Shown one piece after another: positions 49,424 through 60,772 of a stretch of DNA of 64,000 bases. Source of the stretch: Rhytidiadelphus loreus. Its lineage: Eukaryota; Streptophyta; Bryopsida; Hypnales; Hylocomiaceae. The notes under the pieces are model-generated. The model was not told the origin of the DNA and ran no database searches. It was given only the letters and a program-made list of their open reading frames with translations. The stretch lies in NCBI GenBank assembly GCA_947034895.1, contig OX344765.1, forward strand, positions 44,459,001 to 44,523,000, in the 5' to 3' direction. Numbering within the stretch: the first letter of the stretch is position 1; every line of letters starts with the position of its first letter. A program made the translations under genes and the position numbers.

Positions 49424-49571
49424 CCTTACACCCTACACCCTACACCCTAAACCCTAAACCACATACCCTAAACCCTAAACCCTAAAAACCCTGATCCCTA
49501 CACCCTAAACCCTATAACCTAAACCTAGAAGCCTATATCCTAAACCCTAAACCCTAAACCCTAAACCCTAA
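49424..49571 (+). repeat. Interstitial telomeric repeat tract, degenerate (CCCTAAA)n
   Basis: About 15 CCCTAAA or one-base variants (CCCTACA, CCCTATA) run over 148 bp. This is the Arabidopsis-type plant telomere motif. It is degenerate in the middle and perfect at the right end (49,537-49,571). Confidence 0.85.
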
Positions 49572-51770
49572 GTCATGTTGTGCTAAGTGGCTTTGTGTAG
49601 AAAAAGTTTTTCTTTTTGGCTTTGATCCAATGTAGCTAAAAGGAAAAAGAAAATAGAAAAAAGAATGTATGGTATGAGTTTAGACCCCTTATAACTTTCA
49701 TATATAGAAAAAATACGGTACAATAAGAATGGCTCATGCCTCTTATAAATACTGGGGGGGAAAATAAATTATAGGATAAGGGTGAACTAGACCCCTTATA
49801 TACCTAATTCCTTACATTAAATAATAAATACCACTTCTTTGGATATTAGGTGGATTTATGAAAGCTTTTTGATTTTTGAAATGTGGTAACTGCTTTGTAT
49901 TAGCAGGCCCTTATTTCCATACCTTCCCTCCCTTCAGCATGTACTGAGTAATCATTCACCTGATGTACTTACCAGGTTGATTAGGCGTTAAATAAGTTAT
50001 TAAACCACTCACTAATGCTTACTTTAAGTGAGTTTAGTGGCTCTTAAAAGGAAAAAACGAACCAGTTGGTTCACCTTCAAGACTGTACCTCCATTTGGCC
50101 ATACCATGGCCTTGCCACCTCATCTGATTGAGTGCCACCTCATGGAAAGACCAGCCCATTCATGTGCTTGATCTGGTGGGCTTATAAGGCCGGTTTGTGA
50201 GGCACTTTTTGCATATTTTTTATGCGAACGTGCAGTTGCAGTCTGGCCCACACGATTACTGCTGTATTGCTAAAGATTGGAGACTTGAGACTCGATGGCA
50301 GCTACACAGGTTACTTTTAGCCAAATGATTTTGTGGCACAGTAGTTGGTTGAGTTTATTTGCTTGTGGACTTGAGTTGTTTTGATTTTTTATTTACTGTG
50401 AATAAGTGATAACAAGCTGCTGCGTGGCTGTAGACACCTTGTCTACGATCGACTAACATTTGGATGTTTGGTGGGTCATGGGGACAGGTGAGGCCCGCAG
50501 CTTTGGTCAATAATTCATCATGTGGCTCTTCCCAAGCTGTGACATATCACTACTTTTTAGGGGCTTAAAATCATATGTTTTTTAGCTTATATGATTTTGA
50601 TAGATCTTAAAAAGTTTACTTTACATTACTTCTAGAAACTTGATCTATTAGCTGTGTTTGTTCTATTGGACTTTCCATCAGTGGATCCTGATTACAAATT
50701 ACAAAACTTTCTATTGTACCTTAACTACCTTTGATAAATGAAGCTGGTTATGATGGGCAAAAAGCAATGAGATGATCTGTATTTTGCTTACAGATGTTGA
50801 GCAGTATCTTAACATGATTTTAAGGTTAGGCAAGAAAAGCCCCGAATTGGGGATGTCCCACCCGCCCACCCGGGCAGTCCTAAAGCCCTAACTTCATTCC
50901 CTACTGAAAGCTTACAATAGGTACAATTTTGATTATAGCCAATGCACATTGGACCCACCATGTGCCAAATTGGTGTGGATACCTCCCCTATACATTCATC
51001 TAAATCAGACTTAAGAATAAACTATTTTAAAAAGAAGGTTGATTGGCGGGTGGTGTATGAATTGCCAAATTTGCCAAACTCTAAATTCCGCTATGCTTTC
51101 AAAGAATATTTCCACATTCTCCGGAAAAAGGTGACTGCCATGGATTCCACAAAATATAAATTCCCCTATTTAAATCATAAAAAGATCGGCTACGTCATAT
51201 TCCAATTCTATTAATGAAAAGCTCCTTCATATTCCACATCGTTGTCATTATGTGGGCGAATCGAATGTCAACGGCCCCCTAATCCGAGCAAGTACTTCTC
51301 CCCTACGTCCAGAAAATCATGAAGAACTCAAATGCCGTTGAATTTCCCGCTCATTTTCTCCCGCTAGTGTATGCATCGTCTCTCTTCCTCGAGCACCTCA
51401 TTTCCTCTCTCGTGTTTTCCAGATTTCCCTCCTCCGCGGCCTCTTGCTGACATTGCTACCGCACGGCCTTTGAACTTATGTTTTTGCATTCATTTACATG
51501 TTTATGTGAGTAGGTGGCTTAGTTTCGCTCGGGTTGTCGTAAGTTCCTCTACTTCCCTTCTTCCCTCTTCCCTGAATGCTAGATTCCTGTTCTTGCTCCT
51601 TAATTTTAAGCAAAGGTACATGCAGTATTATTTAGTCCTTCGATTCATCGCGTATTCAGAATTCCGGTGTCACGTCTCAAGTGTTGTTCTTCGTATGTTA
51701 TGTTCGAGAAAGAACAACCGATTTTCACGCCGTAAATATCGGAACTATAAATTTCTCTAACACATACGTG
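49572..51770. other. Non-coding, inside the element
   Basis: No gene could be supported. Short frames at 50,942-51,214 and 51,371-51,760 lack motifs. The part from about 51,240 is pyrimidine-rich and could be a 5' leader of the plus-strand transposase unit. Confidence 0.4.
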
Positions 51771-52125
51771 CATGGAGGTTATCTTCGGTTCGAGGATAAT
51801 CCGAAACATGCATGGAGGTTATCTTCGGTTCGAGGATAATCCGAAACATGCATGGAGGTTATCTTCGGTTCGAGGATAATCCGAAACATGCATGGAGGAT
51901 ATCCTCGGTCCGAGGATAATCACACACATGCATGGAAGTTATCCTCGGTCCGAGGATAATCACGGATAGGATGGAGGTTATCCTCGGTTCGAGGATAGTC
52001 ACGGACATGTTGGAGATTATCCACGGCTCGAGGATAATCACAGACATGCATGGAGGTTATCGTAGACTAGAGAATAATCACACACTTGTATGGAGGTTAT
52101 CCTCGAGCCGAGGATAATCGCCCAA
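51771..52125. repeat. 40-bp tandem array, 9 copies, one palindrome per unit
   Basis: CATGGAGGTTATC starts at 51,771, 51,811, 51,851, 51,891 and 51,931 (exactly 40 bp apart), then four slightly shorter units. Each has TTATCYTCGG-TYCGAGGATAAT followed by a CACACATG or CGAAACATG spacer. The array sits upstream of the transposase pseudogene, mirroring the array upstream of the fusion gene. Confidence 0.85.
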
Positions 52126-52266
52126 ATGCATAGAATGTAAATAATAACCATAGACAAAGGAAGACATTCACTGACATTCGAGATGATATACAGAGTTTAC
52201 ATACATAATCATTCTGACAGTCTAATGAGGGGGAATGCATAAAATCTCTCAATCTTTGACGTCTGC

Positions 52267-52554
52267 TATCTTCGAATCGAAGATACCTTTTGCTTTTCAT
52301 ACTCGTAGTTTAGAGTGTTTGGTAGATGAAGTAATATAATTCTGATTGTTCTAAGGAATGCAAAGATGATAGATTAGATTCTGTTTTTTGGTTCTGTTGT
52401 GCTAATTCATCGCATTTTAACTTCATTAGTCTAGGTGGATGGATTAGTATACATGATCACAAAATGGTTTACAATTTTACCCTCCACTGGAAGTCACTTT
52501 GCCCCTGATTTTGTCAATGTGTCGTACTTGTTTTTTATCCTCGCCTCGAGGATA
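52267..52554. repeat. Two single palindromes at the 5' end of the transposase unit
   Basis: TATCTTCGAATCGAAGATA (52,267-52,285) and TATCCTCGCCTCGAGGATA (52,536-52,554). The second lies in what looks like an intron ending CACGCGCAG just before the ATG at 52,597. Confidence 0.8.
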
Positions 52555-52596
52555 CTCACAACAGTATTAATTAATTGGTGTTCTTTCACGCGCAGA

Positions 52597-55445
52597 ATGG
52601 ATACTTCAGATGCCAACGAGTTTACAGTTCCAGTGCCAACTTTGCCTCCGGGTGTCGCAGCCTGCGAGGGATTTCCTCGACCTTCTTGGTATACCAAATG
52701 CGTCACACTCAGAAATGAAGAGGGGATAGAGGTGGCAAAAGGAATTTGTCATAGTGTTGATGCAGATCTCGTCATTGACATGGACGGGCAACCACTCGGT
52801 GATGACCGGGTTGCAATTCAAATTGCAGAGTCTTTGTGTGAGGCACATGTTCCGTCGGAGTGGATGTGGTCCATGCACTCTTGGCACATATCTAGAGTCT
52901 ACCTTAATGGTGCCAGCTTATATGATCACGAGCAAACGCATCTCTTCAATTCTGCAATCTCTTCAAACAGTTCAAGGCGGCGTGTTCGGACTGGAGTTCG
53001 CTCCTATGAAAGCTCACGGGAGAGGACTGAGCCTACCAATCTCCCGAAGAAAGAAGCCCTCCTCACAGAGCAAGCAATTGCTGATGTTTCTAGTATGAAA
53101 TGTTGCTAGAAGAATTGCTTGCAACCATTTCCACGTAGTCAGATTCAAGCCGTTCGGTCTCTACTTCATATTGACGGTGGAGTGTTCTGGCGCAAGTCAC
53201 GTCTGCTTGACGTGCACAAGCAAACCCACACTGATTCCAATGGAAGAGACATGATCACCTTGGCAAACCATGAAATTTGTTCGGTGGCTTGGTGTGCCAT
53301 TCATGGAGTATCGAAGGCTACCTTTTATAGATACAAGAAGATGGCAAAAGATGACCAAAAACCGGAGCATCATAGCAACCTTGGAATGAAGAAACCTCGG
53401 ACACACACTTTGCAAGCAACAGCAACTCTTCGATTGTTAGTGGAGAATGAAGCGGACACGATGCCTCACAAATCGAGGACCCTTGAGTCTGGGGAGAAAG
53501 TCCCCTCCATGGTCCTACCGTTTGCATTTCGTTGGAAGGACAAGTTACCACAGATTAACAATGTCAATTCCTCACTTCAATTGCAACATATTTCGGCTAG
53601 TGGATTGAGCAACATACGTCGTCAATCTTTTCCAGAGTATGCTCCAAAGGCTAGAGGAGATAGTTTTTCTCGTTGTGGAACCTGCGATAGATATAGGCAA
53701 CTCAAGAGTGCTTGCACTCCACGTTCACGAGCGCAAGACGTGTAGTCTAACAAATTGAGAGTGCACCTATCGGGGCAAAAGGCGCATAGGAACTTGTACT
53801 ATGGAAACCGTTCAATGTCTGAGATGTATCCTGACAAGGTTTTGACTATAATCCATGACAAGATGGATCACTCAAAGACTACTTCCCCTCATTACTCGCA
53901 CAAGAGTAAGAGAAATGATTCTTTCATGAAGATGCCTGTCACTGTTACAGGCATGATTGCTCATGGTCATGGAGATGTGCGATATGCACACTATGGCTTG
54001 GACATCTTCCCAACAGACTCCAACCATACTATTGGGTCCATTGCAAAATTATTGCGAGATCTAGAGTCCCAACCGAAGCATTCATCTCATCAATTGTTTG
54101 TAGGAGGAGAGCGTTCTGAACTGACAGAGGCTTTGTTAATAGGTTCAGAGATTTGTACAGACTCTCTCGGGTCCCCCCCTGAAGTATTGGTGGAAGCTCA
54201 ACCTCTTCCTCTAACATTGACTCTTCAGCTTGACAATGCTTCTGGCGACAACAAGAATCGGTGGGTTTTTGCATTCTGTTCTCTTCTTGTCTATAGAGCT
54301 ATTTTTCGAGAGATATACATCAATTTCCTCATTGTTGGACACACTCATGAGGACATTGATGCTCTATTTGGTCGTTGGAGCACTAAATTGAAGACGAATG
54401 ACTACCCCACACTTCCAAGGTTGATGAAGTCTTTCATGGATTGTGAAACACAACCCGTAATTCCTCATCTCATTGAGGAGGTTCCTGATTTTAAGCGATT
54501 TGTGGACGGGTACTTGCATACAGGCGATGATTCTCTACAGGGTCATTCTCAAGCGCAACAGTTTAAGTTTTATAAGGATTCCAATGGGTGGCCATTGATG
54601 CAGTACAAGATCCTTTGTACCGATGTTGATTGGTTGCCGAAAGAGGGTGGGGGATTCGCTTGTGGAAGGAGACAATAGATGGGCACCCTAAAGTACCGAG
54701 GGGTAGTCCTCTACCTTTGCCACCACAACAAATGCGTTGCTTTGATGAGATTTGCAAGGGTTTAGATGGGTACATTGCATTGTGGGGGGCAATGGGAAAT
54801 TAAGACTTATCTGGCGAGTTTAGGAGGAAGAATGAGCCAGTGCGGAAATATTGGGAAGGTGTGAGAAGTGCTCTCAATGCTCCGCTTGTGGTACATGAGA
54901 CATTGCAGCATGGATTTTGGCCAAATTCTCGTGTTGCTGATGAGGTGGAAGACCAATACCTAGATGATGGTACGATGCGTGAGGAGTTTGCAGAAGATGC
55001 ACCTTTTGTTGGTCGTAGGCGTGATCGTCCACTTCCTTCATTTCGTATTGGCCGTGATGTATATGCAGGTTACTTAGTTGTTGTGCGCCCCGCTGACGAT
55101 GACCTCCGTCCATTTTGGCTTGCTCGGGCTCTAACAAATCCTAATCCAGATCCAGGTCATGTCAATTCGATTCAACTTCAATATTGGACACCTACGTCTT
55201 TTCATCACACCAATGAAGAAACATATGCTGGGTGGGACACAAAACAAGGGAATTCTTGGTGCGAGGATAAGGCTATCTCTCCGAGTTGGACGCATACAGA
55301 CTGCATTATGACTGCTTGGAAGCCACGTTTCAAAGAAGGCACTTCTGATCCAAGAGTTAGAATTCCCAAAACACAAATTGCTATAATCCAAACATCGGTG
55401 GATGCATATGTATCTGGTGAAAGCAATAATGTATCTTCGGAGTGA
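52597..55445 (+). pseudogene. RNase-H-fold transposase (DUF7869-type, GHTHEDID family), decayed
   Basis: One coding track runs from ATG 52,597 to TGA 55,445, but is broken by TAG at 53,107, TAG at 53,743, a frameshift in the G-run near 54,645-54,652, and TAA near 54,801. An N-terminal Cys motif straddles the first stop (MKCC, stop, KNCLQPF). Next are an HTH-like segment (GVSKATFYRYKK), a second Cys block (SRCGTCDRYRQLKSAC), and the nuclease core. Candidate catalytic acids are D in HDKMDH (about residue 420), D in LQLDNASGDNKNRWVF (about 546) and E in GHTHEDIDALFGRW (about 585). The conserved tail (about 54,840-55,445) is also readable. From memory the family corresponds to the domain called DUF7869; that label needs a profile search. 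In an intact copy this protein would cut and join the element's ends in the nucleus. Confidence 0.75.
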
Positions 55446-56215
55446 AGATGAATAGTTTGTAGGCATAGGAAATCATGAGGAGTTTTGCGAGTTTGTACGT
55501 TATTTTCTTAACTTTAGGGAGGATGACAAAAAAATATGGAAAAAAATAAATTATAAAGAGTTGTAGAAGTTGATAGTTTCTTTGATTAGGGCAAAAAAAA
55601 TATAATAAAAAGTTGTTAGAAAAAAACATGTGGAGAAGATGAAATAGATTTAGTTTTTTTATTCTTTTAGTTCATTGTTTTGATCTTTTTTTATATTATT
55701 TTAGAATTTGATGTTATAGATGTTGTATAATATAATATATTTTTATTTTTATTTCTTGTATGGTATTGTGTATTTTGTAAGTTCTTCATTGGAATTCTAT
55801 TGTCTATGACATTTGTTTTGGAACACGATGAGTACTAATGTTTTCTATACAAAGTAATTATGAACTTCTCTATCTAAGCATATGTCAAATTCTTTACTTT
55901 GACATTGTAGTTTTTGATCAGGCTAGGTGTACAAATGTATTCTATCATGAATGATTTCAAAAATCTCTACCTCACTATATGTCAAACTATTTACTTAGAT
56001 ATTTTAGTTAAGCACTTATTATAAATGGTTCTAGTTTCCCATCCAAAATCCCTCCTTTCAACGTCCTTCACTACTATTTTTTTCCTCCAATTTCTTATAC
56101 TTGTACAAATTCTTTATTCTTCAAGCAGTTTATGGTCTCAATTTTTTGAATTGTCTCAATTTAATGGACTCTTCTACATACTAAATTTAGGAAGATGATT
56201 AAAATGAGAATCCAC
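55446..56215. other. 3' flank of the transposase, inside the element's right end
   Basis: AT-rich sequence. The stop codon of the transposase overlaps a weak palindrome (TATCTTCGGAGTGAAGAT, about 55,432-55,449). A partial copy of the terminal repeat (ATTGTCTCAATTTAATG, about 56,150-56,166) lies 66 bp inside the right end, as a subterminal repeat. Confidence 0.6.
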
Positions 56216-56247
56216 ATTGTCTCAATTTAATGAATATGGCCTTCCTA
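56216..56247 (-). repeat. Right terminal inverted repeat (56,216-56,243) with CCTA flank
   Basis: This is an exact inverted match to 37,124-37,151. It overlaps the last codons and the stop of the membrane-protein gene on the minus strand. CCTA at 56,244-56,247 matches the left flank. Confidence 0.75.
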
Positions 56248-57517
56248 TGAAAGGGACTAATTGGGAAACATTGAGAAGCTCAGCTCGGGCATTAAAGTGT
56301 TGAGACTTCCAATAAACTATTGTTACTACAAAGGCTCCAATATAAGCAACTATTGATAATAATAAACCAAACTCTACAACTCTACGATCATAGACAACGC
56401 TAATAATCCATATAATAGTTGTAACTACAAAAATAATCAAAGGTAATACTACAAGGATGCTTGAAACTTTGGAAAGCAAAACAATGAAGTAAACAACTAT
56501 TCCACCTATGCACACACATACCACACCTAGCACAATATGCGATTGCTTCAGCATCAAGTTTGGTCCAATGAATCGTTCCTCTACATGAACCATTGCTTTA
56601 AGCAACTTTTGCTCTCGCCAAGAGTTCATATAGACTACTAATGGTCGATGACAAGGATTAACAAAAAAGAACACACTAACCTCCAACAACAAAACAATAT
56701 TCAAGATCAATCCAACCACTTCAAGCGGCGCCACAGGCAAGTCTTTCACCACTCGAAAGATAATTGCATAAATATACCCCAATGCTTGTAATGCAAGAGC
56801 ACTCATAGCAAATCCCGAATTTCCACGCAAGAATTTCAACTCATCATATTTTGGCACTACCTCCGCCAACATCAATGCTGTCGTCCCTGCAAATGAGAGT
56901 TCGTTGCGTTCGTAACGACCAATTTGAGTTTCTCTTTCAGCATCTTCTCCAATGACCATGGCCTCCGACTCATCGTCCACAAAGTCTAAATCCGACCATA
57001 ACCATTCTTCTTGAAGCAAAGCTGATTCTTTCGCTACATACACGACAATCTCACAGCAAAATAGTATTCGACCTTGGGACTTGGAGAATGGAGACACCCA
57101 TGACCAGAGCATCTTCATATGACCATACCAGTCACGAATTGGTAGAGGTTGACTTAGATTCCGGCATAATTTGTTGTATCTCCAAATCAAAACTGCACTT
57201 TGAAGTGACTGAGAAATGAATACCCAAAGGCCATACACTGGTGCAAAGACAGCCATAAACAGGAATAAAACCTTGTTTCCTCTGTTCGACACAATGTATT
57301 TCACATTGCCCCAAACTGCGACAGTGGAGGCAAGCAGAGTGACAAGAAAGCCCCAAATGACGTCTGACAAAGGTCGAAGGCATCCAGAGTCTTCCCCAGG
57401 AGCAGCAGCGGCGTTGGGCTCCGTGGCTGCTGCAGCACCCACGACCACACCCAGACTCACCGTCGCCATTACCACCCTCGCAACGTTATGGGGCACTCCA
57501 AACACCCTCTTGGCCAT
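56222..57517 (-). CDS. Multi-pass membrane protein of unknown function, 431 aa, C-terminus altered by the element
   Basis: The start is ATG 57,517 in a good plant context (ATCATGGCC); upstream in-frame codons lack another ATG. The product has about eight hydrophobic segments: one near the N-terminus (VMATVSLGVVVGAA), two more before residue 100 (WGFLVTLLASTVAVWG, FLFMAVFAPVYGLWVF), and five in the C-terminal half, including LVVLPLIIFVVTTIIWIISVV. A soluble acidic loop (DLDFVDDESEAMVIGEDAERE) lies in the middle. I do not recognise the family; its membrane location is unknown. It is one uninterrupted exon. The last codons (RPYSLN, stop) lie inside the terminal repeat. Joining the flanks across the element would end the protein at FIG followed by TAG, so the insertion adds six residues and replaces the 3' UTR and polyadenylation signals. 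Confidence 0.7.
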   Translation of the reverse strand: MAKRVFGVPHNVARVVMATVSLGVVVGAAAATEPNAAAAPGEDSGCLRPLSDVIWGFLVTLLASTVAVWGNVKYIVSNRGNKVLFLFMAVFAPVYGLWVFISQSLQSAVLIWRYNKLCRNLSQPLPIRDWYGHMKMLWSWVSPFSKSQGRILFCCEIVVYVAKESALLQEEWLWSDLDFVDDESEAMVIGEDAERETQIGRYERNELSFAGTTALMLAEVVPKYDELKFLRGNSGFAMSALALQALGYIYAIIFRVVKDLPVAPLEVVGLILNIVLLLEVSVFFFVNPCHRPLVVYMNSWREQKLLKAMVHVEERFIGPNLMLKQSHIVLGVVCVCIGGIVVYFIVLLSKVSSILVVLPLIIFVVTTIIWIISVVYDRRVVEFGLLLSIVAYIGAFVVTIVYWKSQHFNARAELLNVSQLVPFIGRPYSLN

Positions 57518-60500
57518 GATGACCCGAGCTCTGAGCGCAAACCTCGTCGTCCCAGATAAATGAAGATGATCAAGCAAGACACCCGCAGTCAGTAATAGGG
57601 ATATGAGGAGGCTAGTGTTAAAAATTCAAACACTCTAGATCGCGAGCGCACCAACTGCGGTGACTTGCTTGAACTGCATGCCCACGTACCTTAACCAAAC
57701 CCACGCTCCAGAGAGAAATTAAGATCTGTAGCGTTCACTGATTAGGGTTTCGATCAGCAGATACGGAGGTGGCTGATGAGGAGGGACATAAATTAATTCA
57801 GCTTTAGATCGACGAGGCTGCGGTCAGAGAACTCAAAAACCACCAACATCGATCAGACACAATGCAAGCAGCTGCGACAACAGAAACAAAACTCTGGGAC
57901 CACCCGACCAACAAGCTAAGAAGTTGCTAACAATCTGCACCCTGCAGAAGTTGAAGAGTCCCCGGCCATTTCGAGTGCCAACTTGAAGGAGCCAGATTGC
58001 TGACGGTGAACAGGTGATGCACAGGATCCGGAAATAGGAACAATAGAGCAGGAGAAATATGTTCTTTGGTATAAGCCGCCGAGTCCCACCGTCCCATGTG
58101 CCCAATTAAGCGAGATGCTTCAATTTAGTACTGAATGTGCTGATTGTGGTCTAGTGAGTTCAGTCGGTAAGAGCGGATGAACGGGACTACCCTAATTATC
58201 AAAGTCAAGGATTGTCGATAACTTAATCGCCTAACATTAGAGTTCTGCATGTCCGTTGGAGGTGGAAATTAAAGTCAAGAGCAACAGTTTATTCAAGGTA
58301 ATAAGAGACGTTAGGTACCTCGATCGAGTAATTCACGCGGCCTGATCCCGCCTGATCCCGCCTTCGTCTCTGCCCGGACAAAGGCTTGCCAAGCTGCTGT
58401 TCACCGCTTCACGGCGCTCCGCTCATACCCGACCTCTGGCATTCGGGAATCAAAAGTAATTCGGAAGTTAATAAGCTTACATCTACCATTAAAGATGTTG
58501 GTGCCTTATCTACAAGACTGATCTTTTTGTGTAAAGTCGTCTTGCAGCCCGGTTTTCCTGTCAATGTTGAACAAATTTTGTGCGCTCCAACTCGTCTCCA
58601 CAGACTGTGAGGTCCGCTTCAGGAGGGGAAGGAGAGTGAAACCACGTTTCGCCATGGACCGTGAAGATGCAAGTCCGAGCCCCCACTTCCAACCCAGGTT
58701 AGTGACATCAACCCTCACCGTGGATCTCATTAATCAGTGATTGTCTTTGAAACTTTTTAATCCGAACTCAGTAGCGACGCAGACCAATCTTGCAGCCGGT
58801 GGTTGTGAGTATAAGTGAAGTCGTGGACCGGTTTAGGGATTGGATTTTTAGGGTTTAAAGCAATGTCTTTTGAGAGTACTATGCTAGGGTACTGCTAGTC
58901 GTCTTAGGATGTAATTCGTCTTAGGATGTAATTCGAACTAGGCAGCCTGGTGACTTTTAATCGGTAGTTCAATAAGCGTTATTGGAATTCAGTCGACCGT
59001 ATTCATCGTATCATGTTTTCGTGAAGCAACAAATCTTGGCATGCCTGCATTCCTCAATGACCGCATGACTCTGGCTCATTCGATTTTCTTTACCTAGTCA
59101 TTTTGGCGCTTGAATTTTGTAGAGTCTAAGAAATCGATTGTTTGTGTGCTTAACATCCAATTCTGTAATATGTCCTTAGGAGAAAATTGCATTTTTTGAC
59201 AATTTCTACCCCTGGCCAACATGTACTGTACACAGTACATTGGTTAATTTTGGTACTACAACAGAATTGTAACATTCTTCAATGGCTATAGACCTTCCTG
59301 TAGAGGAATCTATTTGTATACAAAGATAATTTCTAAGCTCCTACAAGTTCCCCGTTATCTTGTAATTATTTGATTATTCCTCCATCCACAAATCATTCTT
59401 ACGGCTCTACGTGAGCTTCGTATGATTTCTTCCCACAAAGATCGTCTTCCAATTGGCTCAAGAATGTCATGGTTGAAGCGGAGCATGAAACAGTCCAGCT
59501 GGCTCACTAATATTATTTCTGAGGCTAAGCTGACTAACAAGTAATCTCCTCGAGGACCACGTAGGGTCCTCCACGGAATAATCATTCGATCCGTAGAGAC
59601 AGCTCTTATCAGATGACGCAAATCGATCACAACAGCACCTCCTCAGAAGCTCGCGAAATTAAAGTCCTGCGATGAAACTTCTTCATTTGCGTTCCAAGAA
59701 AACTCGTGGGAAATGAGAACAGCTCGATCTTCCTGGATCTTCAGAGTCGCAAGAGCAGGATAGACTAGGAACATCAGTGAGGGTCTCAGTCGCAGCTTTA
59801 TTGGACTCTTGAGATGCACACCGCAGCTAGAGAACATGCAATTATTGATTCCCTTGTAACGCTGCTGCTGGCCTTCCAAAATCAGAGCTAAATCGCTGGA
59901 CTGCAACTGCATGCTGGTGCTCAAAATCAGGAGATAGCACTCTCAAATTTTTCACTCTTAAGTGGCCCTCACACAATAATTGAATCCACTTGTTTTTCTA
60001 AGGATATGTAGGCCACTAGAATTTTCTTCTGCAAGTCACAAGTGAGGCTACAGAATTGGGCCTCCACACTAGCAATTGGGCAGATTCATGAGTTCGCTTT
60101 CGTCGTCACCGGCCAAGTCTCCAAGTGAAATTAAAACACCCGTCATGTCGCTATCCCGGTGACTTAGGCCTGCCCTCGAGACAAAAATTAATGTGAGGGT
60201 GAATGAGCATTCAATCCCAGCTTATTGACCTCAGAGATTCAAACACTCAGTACAAGATGTTGATATCCTTGTGCGACATACAAGTGGGAGCAGATGCTTG
60301 CAACAATCGGGATTTTACAAAAATTATGAATTGTTTACAACTTCAATCCAACAAATTCGATCATTTGGTTTAATGTATAGGTTCTATCAATGACATGGAT
60401 TTCTACAATCGCTATACTCCGTATGTCGTTCCAGGTTGCTCACCCCATGAGCAAATGAAGAGTTGCATCTGAATGATATGTCTTATTCGTGAAAATGGCG

Positions 60501-60772
60501 TTTTCCATATCGCCAAAATTGCCGAATTCAAAAGCCCAATACCCTGAAAACTAGAACTGGCATCGGGCGGAGGCACCAGCAAGGCTACTGAAACTGCACC
60601 AATTCAATGTAATTCAGCATTATAACGAATACGAGGTCGTGCTAATAAGGAACTGCTGAGTCAACGTGCAATAAAACTACTTTCCTCCTCCTTGTGACAA
60701 TTGAGGATTCTATTAGTGTCTTCATTCAGATCTTCAATTTCGAACAGAGTCGATCTTCTGTTGCCTGATTAT
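57518..60772. other. Intergenic between two minus-strand genes
   Basis: No convincing gene. The first few hundred bases would hold the promoter of the membrane-protein gene. Overlapping short frames at 58,386-58,730 and 59,355-59,924 have no motifs and no splice partners. The direct duplication GTCTTAGGATGTAATTCG occurs twice at about 58,900-58,935. Confidence 0.45.

Larger units (their letters stand above)
37124..56243. mobile_element. Giant (19.1 kb) DNA transposon with terminal inverted repeats, a fusion-protein gene and a decayed transposase
   Basis: The two ends carry a 28/28 identical inverted repeat (37,124-37,151 and 56,216-56,243) starting AAGGCCATATTCATT and ending GAGACAAT. Both are flanked outside by CCTA (37,120-37,123; 56,244-56,247), which reads as a 4-bp target-site duplication. 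The outermost genes point outward: the Ser/Pro-rich exon and fusion gene to the left, the transposase to the right. About 35 copies of one palindromic motif were found between the ends and none was noticed outside. The transposase is broken, so this copy could move only with help from elsewhere. The unit as a whole is inference; the repeats, flanks and gene layout are directly visible. Confidence 0.7.

Noticed and set aside
50942..51214. 90-codon plus-strand frame (DWRVVYELPNLPNSKFRYAF...)
   Set aside because: No known motif, no splice partner and AT-rich surroundings; treated as chance.
51371..51760. 129-codon Ser/Leu-rich plus-strand frame
   Set aside because: Composition reflects a pyrimidine-rich leader, with no domain or conserved pattern.
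58150..58195. tRNA-like A-box (GAGTTCAGTCGGTAAGAGC)
   Set aside because: No B-box (GGTTCGANNCC) or acceptor pairing follows at the right distance, so no tRNA or SINE could be supported.
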